A stretch of DNA of 64,000 nucleotides from Viscum album (Eukaryota > Streptophyta > Magnoliopsida > Santalales > Viscaceae). Below, piece by piece: positions 59,101-64,000 of this stretch. The DNA lies in assembly GCA_963277665.1 (NCBI GenBank), contig OY728122.1, positions 2,124,636,024 to 2,124,700,023 on the forward strand, written 5' to 3'. A model generated the notes under the pieces. That model was not told the origin of the DNA. It searched no databases and worked only from the letters and a program-made list of their open reading frames with translations. The translations under genes were made by a program, and so were the position numbers. The number at the start of each line of letters is the position of its first letter. The first letter of the stretch is position 1.

Positions 59101-60373
59101 TAATATATTTGATGCAGTTCACAAAGCTCCCTCTATTGAATAAAGCAACCTCACGAAACCCTATTGAGGATGAGTGTTAGTGACTATTATGAGAATAATA
59201 GGAAATTTAATAGGTGGTACTCTATGAGTTAATATAGGTGATTCAGGTCCCAACACTTCCATAGCATGGACATCACCCCCTTCCTGGTGTTTGACCCAAA
59301 GATATCATGGATGTATATATCTATAATAAAAATAACATGGATGAAAATGAAATTTGAAAACAAAATAATATTTCAAATAAGATGTAATATATAATATGGC
59401 CTATCTACATAATATTCAAAACTCAACTACATACTCCTTGAGTCAGGTGTAGTTAAATTTTTATGTTTCACAATAGAGGTTTCGTTATATGGTGTGTTAA
59501 GTGTCTGTTATAGAGGGAAATACTTTTTAATTCGCAATTGGAATCCTCATATAATGGACACCATTTGTTTTATGATTTATAATTTATAAGGTTCATATAT
59601 ATATATAAACACACACCATGTTATAGTTAGATGAATTACCATTCCCAATTTGTAAATTCTTAGGATTTATAAGTTACAATTGGCATTCCATGTAACTGTG
59701 ACCTGACATTTTAATTTGATCTCAGAATAAAGAAATACCATATAAAAAAGTATGGTTATATAGATCACCCTTCCTAATTTATAAATATAAAAATTAAAAA
59801 TTACTATTGTCATCCATTTAAGCATAACCTACTACCATTTTAGTTCAAGTAATAATGGTTACTTGGATTTACAATGTCATAATTTTTTAGTCAAGGTTCC
59901 ACCACCAAGCTATATAGGAAAAAATATTCATACTAATTTATAAAATTTAAGTTACCTGTTATTTATCTCATTTTACAATGAGAAATTTTATTTAAATTTC
60001 AAGTAAATAAACCAAGGCACAAACGATAAGCAAAAAACAATGTAAATAATAAAATAAACATGGAATGGAATATTCATGACATGAAAATCCATAAGTTCCT
60101 ATATTGATTCATGAGTAATGATTACTTGTATTATCGAGCCAATGTTAAAAATACATAATCATAAAAAATGTCATAAATCATGTGTGTCACCCACAAGTTA
60201 AAACATATAAAACTTTAACTGCAAAAATACAGAACCAAAAGTCCCATCTATGGATACTAGGATTCCCCTCCAATTTTGTGCTAGCTACTCCTATGCACAA
60301 CTTATTACCAAGTTCCAAAACTTCCCAGTCACTATCCTAACAACCTCAAATAGTAAGACAAAATGGAAAATGA
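59101..60373 (-). other. 5' leader of the 52202-62827 element, no gene seen
   Basis: AT-rich DNA between the primer site and the recognisable part of gag. It may include the decayed gag N-terminus; no motif could be read. Confidence 0.4.
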
Positions 60374-60386
60374 GGCATTGATACCA
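60374..60386 (-). other. Primer-binding site (tRNA-Met) of the 52202-62827 element
   Basis: Minus strand TGGTATCAATGCC, two changes from TGGTATCAGAGCC, 3 bp from the LTR edge at 60390. It sets the orientation. Confidence 0.75.
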
Positions 60387-60389
60387 CTT

Positions 60390-62827
60390 TGTGATGTTCT
60401 GATCCGATTAACTCCTAAGTAGTTGAACACTGTTGTCCATACGACATCAAGAATTACTCCCTATATGATAGAGGATACCAACTAGAAATGAGGTTATGTG
60501 ATTATATGGTGGGGAGAATATACCCGATTTATCAAAGTATAATAAAATTCTGAATAATAATAATAAATCTTTAGAATAATGATAATGATGACAAAAATTA
60601 AACCATCCAGATAACATTAATAATAAAAGGAAGTAAACAATATTGTATACTGATGATGTCATGTCTATAAAGAACTTTAATAGGTATAATTGGATGTAGG
60701 AATAGAATAGTATAACATATAAAAAATTAAACCAAAAATAAAAAAAATCTATCTCCAAATAATCTAGAGAACTTTCTCATTCATCTACAACCTAGAGGTT
60801 AGACATCCATAGCTGGTTGCTTCCCTTTATTCCTACCTGTATCTATGAAGTTTTTCTAGGTACGAAATGATGGGCTTAATTGGGTTTGAGTAAAACTCAT
60901 GAGTCCACCACCAATGATGAATAATACTATCCAACCTATATATATAAAATTAAATAGTGTGTTGGTAATAACTAATAATAAAACTAAAATAAATAAACCA
61001 CATTGGCTAGGGTTCCTCACAATATACTTTTTGGATCCTACTTTCTTTGACGAAAGATGAAATATTACTAAGCATTGACATTTTATAATTTCTTCTATGA
61101 CCTGAGGAATCATAAAAAGGTGTTCATGTATAATAATAATCATATAAAGGATCCAAAAGTACAATGAAATTTAATCCTTATAAAACAAGTGTAATTTAAG
61201 GCTCTTAGCTTATCATTTGACCCTAATGTTTCACCTAAGCCCGAGGATCATTTCCTTGATATCCTCAGTGTTATACTTGATTGTATCCTAAGGAGATAAT
61301 CTAATGTAGTCTGTAATATCCTGTCAAATCCATGGAATTCAAATTTCTAGAAATATTTTGTGAATTAACAGTATCAAGGTGATGCATTCTAAATCTAAGA
61401 AATTGATCGAGCCCAAGTGTAGTATATCACATGGAGCTCACATCAATTAATCAAAGAGAATCCTATAAGCCTGTAAAAGGTTTTCCAAGAAAGGAATCCA
61501 TTTATTGTTTAAGGATGGACACACCTTTGTAGTTATCCAGGTCCATGACCATAGTCAAGTGTAATATAATAGTAATCAATGGGACATGTCAATGTCCATT
61601 TCAATTATCAATTCAATTATTTAAATTGGATCATTCCATATATAATTAATCAAGAAGGCCATGGGAAGCATATATTCAATTTCACAAATCAAATCATTAA
61701 TCTAGACATCTCACATTCAACTAATAAATGGGATAATTGAGTACACATTCCATATTAAAATTCAATTAGTTCACATATAGATTCCCATGAAAAGTTGAAA
61801 TATTAACACACCCACTGGGTAACCTAGTTATAAGATAAGAATGATAAAAATTATCATTTATTCAAACCCACATAAAGTGGTGGTTTCGGTTGAGTTCATA
61901 AACCTCTAACTACAATAAGTGGTCTAATAAACACTAATTTTATGTTTTAGAAATTAATTTAAGGTATTACCAAATTTTAGGGTAATGTGCAGAATGTTTA
62001 GAATGTGGAACAATGGAGAGAAATCATAATAAATTAGAATGTTAGGGAAATGTAATAAATAACCAACTTTAACATGGTATGAGTCTCCTCATCCATTATC
62101 AGCACTAATTTTTGGTATGGAATAAGAGAACAAGAAAAACTAGAAAAATCCCAAAAAATAGCACATATAATCTTTATTTTAAATAAATTCCATGATAAAT
62201 AAGAAAATAGAGAAAAAAAGTAAAAGAGTGATAGAACTACCAATAAGATTACAACATGATGAAAGCCACTAAAATCAGATCTTATATGTATAATATACCT
62301 CAAAACCTTGAAGATGGGAGAAAATAGCGCCCCAATAAGTTGTTGTGAGAATGAGCAAAAAGAATAATGAGAAATAATGTTAAATTCGGGAAGGGTAAAA
62401 TGGTATATTCCTTATTTAAAAGGTATGCATGGATTGGATAAACAATTTTTCAAATTGTGCACCGACTGGGTTTTGGACATTTCAAAAGCACCATAACTCA
62501 TATAGTTTAGGCGCACAGTTAGAAAAATTTTACGTAAACCATGCATTTCCCCTATAATTAATTACTATTTTTTCCCAGCTATGTGGCCTCTAGTGCAAGG
62601 TTATAAAAATTATGTGATACCCTCTAATGGTATCATAATAAGCACTAACCACTTACTAATCAGGATTCTCCCCCTTTATTTCAAATACCAATACTCTGGG
62701 CCCCAAATGAAGCCTAGACGCTCTCAAATCCTCTACGAACTAATTAAGAACATCAATTAAGGTACACATAATGACTTATAAAAAAATCAAATTGATCCTA
62801 ACCTATATAGAAAACCAATATATTATA
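60390..62827 (-). repeat. 5' LTR of the 52202-62827 element
   Basis: Starts TGTGATGTTC at 60390 and ends ATATTATA at 62827. About 2.44 kb against 2.28 kb for its partner; the difference is spread over several indels. The small ORFs inside are chance. Confidence 0.75.
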
Positions 62828-62832
62828 TATAA

Positions 62833-64000
62833 ACAACCAATATCCAATAAACCCCCTAATTCATCATATAAAGGATATCCATGTGTCATAAGGAACTAAA
62901 TATTACTCAATTACAATAGTCTAAATAGGAAATATGATCCCTTGGCTAGAAATATCGTAACTATATCATCCATAGTGTTTGTATAGGATTATACAGAAAT
63001 AAATTCAATTGATTGTCCTTATCTACATGGGTACCAGGATATTTTTATCTAACAAGGTATGCTACCCCTTTTAGTTAAACCCTATTAAAGTAGCTGCGTA
63101 ACATTCCCTAGTTGACACACTATATATACTAGGGTTTTATTTTATCTTGATCACTACTTAGTATTTTAGAAATACCATGAAATATATCAAATAGAGGTGA
63201 TAAATTACATGCATCAAAATATAAAATAAATAAACCACACCTCACCTCCCACACCATCATAATTGACAACTCCATCACTTTTCATTCACAACATATGAAA
63301 TATAAATCTTCCACTTAATGACCCAAATAACATAAAGTAATAAGTGATATCCCCCACGGGGTTATAATTCAATAAGGAGTTCAATTGGGTATCACACTCA
63401 CCCATTACATTTGAAAATAATTGAACGTTTCATAAATTCCTTTATTAAAATACTTATAATGATAAGCCTCTTATAAAATATTTAAAGTCCATGACAAACC
63501 ATTATTTAAATAAATATTTTCAAATATATTTGTAAAACATCTTCCAAAAATATTTTTCACAAAACCAGAAGAAGAAAAATTTAAATAAACATCACCATTT
63601 CATTTAATACCCTCAATGAGTTAAAACACGAAATTCAATTCACATAAAAACCTAGATAAGGTTAAGGAATTTTTAAACATCACCCTTAATTTAATTCACC
63701 TTTTACAATATTTAAAAAACTAGACACCTTAAAAAATTGTTTGGAATAACAATAAAACTATTCCTGAAGTCTAAAAATACACTTAAAATTTTTCTCCATG
63801 ACCCAAAAAGGGTAAAAACCCCTTTAAAATTATGAATTTTAACTTAATAACATGTTTTTGAAATTATAACTAGTTGTAATTTTAAGTTTCACATGAAATG
63901 CTAACTGAAATCTATTTTTTCCAAGAAGAAATCCACCTAAAACAGAATTAAAAGCTGACTAATCCATCAAATATATAATAAACTTATCAAATAGGATATT
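62833..64000. other. Unassigned AT-rich DNA at the right edge
   Basis: No coding motif on either strand. Short A/T-rich words resemble parts of the gypsy LTR at 3925-6062, so it may be another old LTR running out of the window, but I cannot place its ends. Confidence 0.3.

Larger units (their letters stand above)
52202..62827 (-). mobile_element. Decayed Tekay/Del-like chromovirus, minus strand, with TATAA duplications
   Basis: Minus-strand order is 5' LTR (60390-62827), primer site (60374-60386), gag, protease, RT, RNase H, integrase, 3' LTR (52202-54481). TATAA flanks both ends (52197-52201, 62828-62832); because the area is AT-rich this is supportive rather than proof. Span 10,626 bp, interior about 5.9 kb. 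All genes carry stops and frameshifts. Confidence 0.8.

Overview
This window is retrotransposon-derived from end to end. I found no host gene, structural RNA gene or CRISPR array. The lineages present are Ty3/gypsy Athila (tRNA-Asp primer site), Ty3/gypsy Tekay/Del-like chromoviruses (initiator-tRNA-Met primer site, chromodomain relic), a Ty1/copia element and an L1-type LINE with a C-terminal RNase H. Together they indicate nuclear, probably heterochromatic, DNA of a flowering plant with a repeat-rich genome. I cannot name the species.

Layout, left to right. 1-3331: 5' end of a minus-strand copia element (gag remnant, primer site, 5' LTR), cut by the window edge. 3925-10206: two diverged minus-strand gypsy LTRs around only about 2 kb of unrecognisable interior. 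10207 to about 48505: one old plus-strand Tekay-like element that received three later insertions. These are (a) a 1.36-kb GC-richer insert of unknown class with an 11-bp target duplication at 10285-11644, in its 5' LTR; (b) a 20,011-bp Athila array at 12883-32893, in the same LTR; and (c) a minus-strand LINE at about 34745-40550, in its gag. The decayed protease, RT, RNase H, integrase and chromodomain follow at 41150-44430, and the 3' LTR at 44507-48505. 48506-52201 is mostly unassigned, with a possible old LTR and a tRNA-like SINE head. 52202-62827 is a complete but decayed minus-strand Tekay-like element with 5-bp target duplications TATAA. 62833-64000 is unassigned AT-rich DNA.

The most notable object is the Athila array. 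It has three LTRs and two interiors (LTR-interior-LTR-interior-LTR), with both middle junctions intact and one shared target duplication (GTTTC) only at the outer ends. The sequence outside those ends rejoins into the Tekay LTR, whose second copy at 44507-48505 serves as an empty-site reference. Each interior carries a gag-PR-RT-RNase H-integrase frame broken at different positions: four stops and one frameshift in copy 1, three stops and one frameshift in copy 2, none shared. Both retain the RT FMDD motif. Neither has a recognisable env-like gene. The 1.6 kb after pol holds three polypurine-like tracts and three hairpin-forming repeats at an exact 36-bp period.

The genes do not form a cellular pathway. 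Each element's gag and pol would have served its own reverse transcription and integration, and every coding region seen is disrupted. Coordinates of old LTR ends and domain edges are estimates from reading by eye; no alignment or database search was run.
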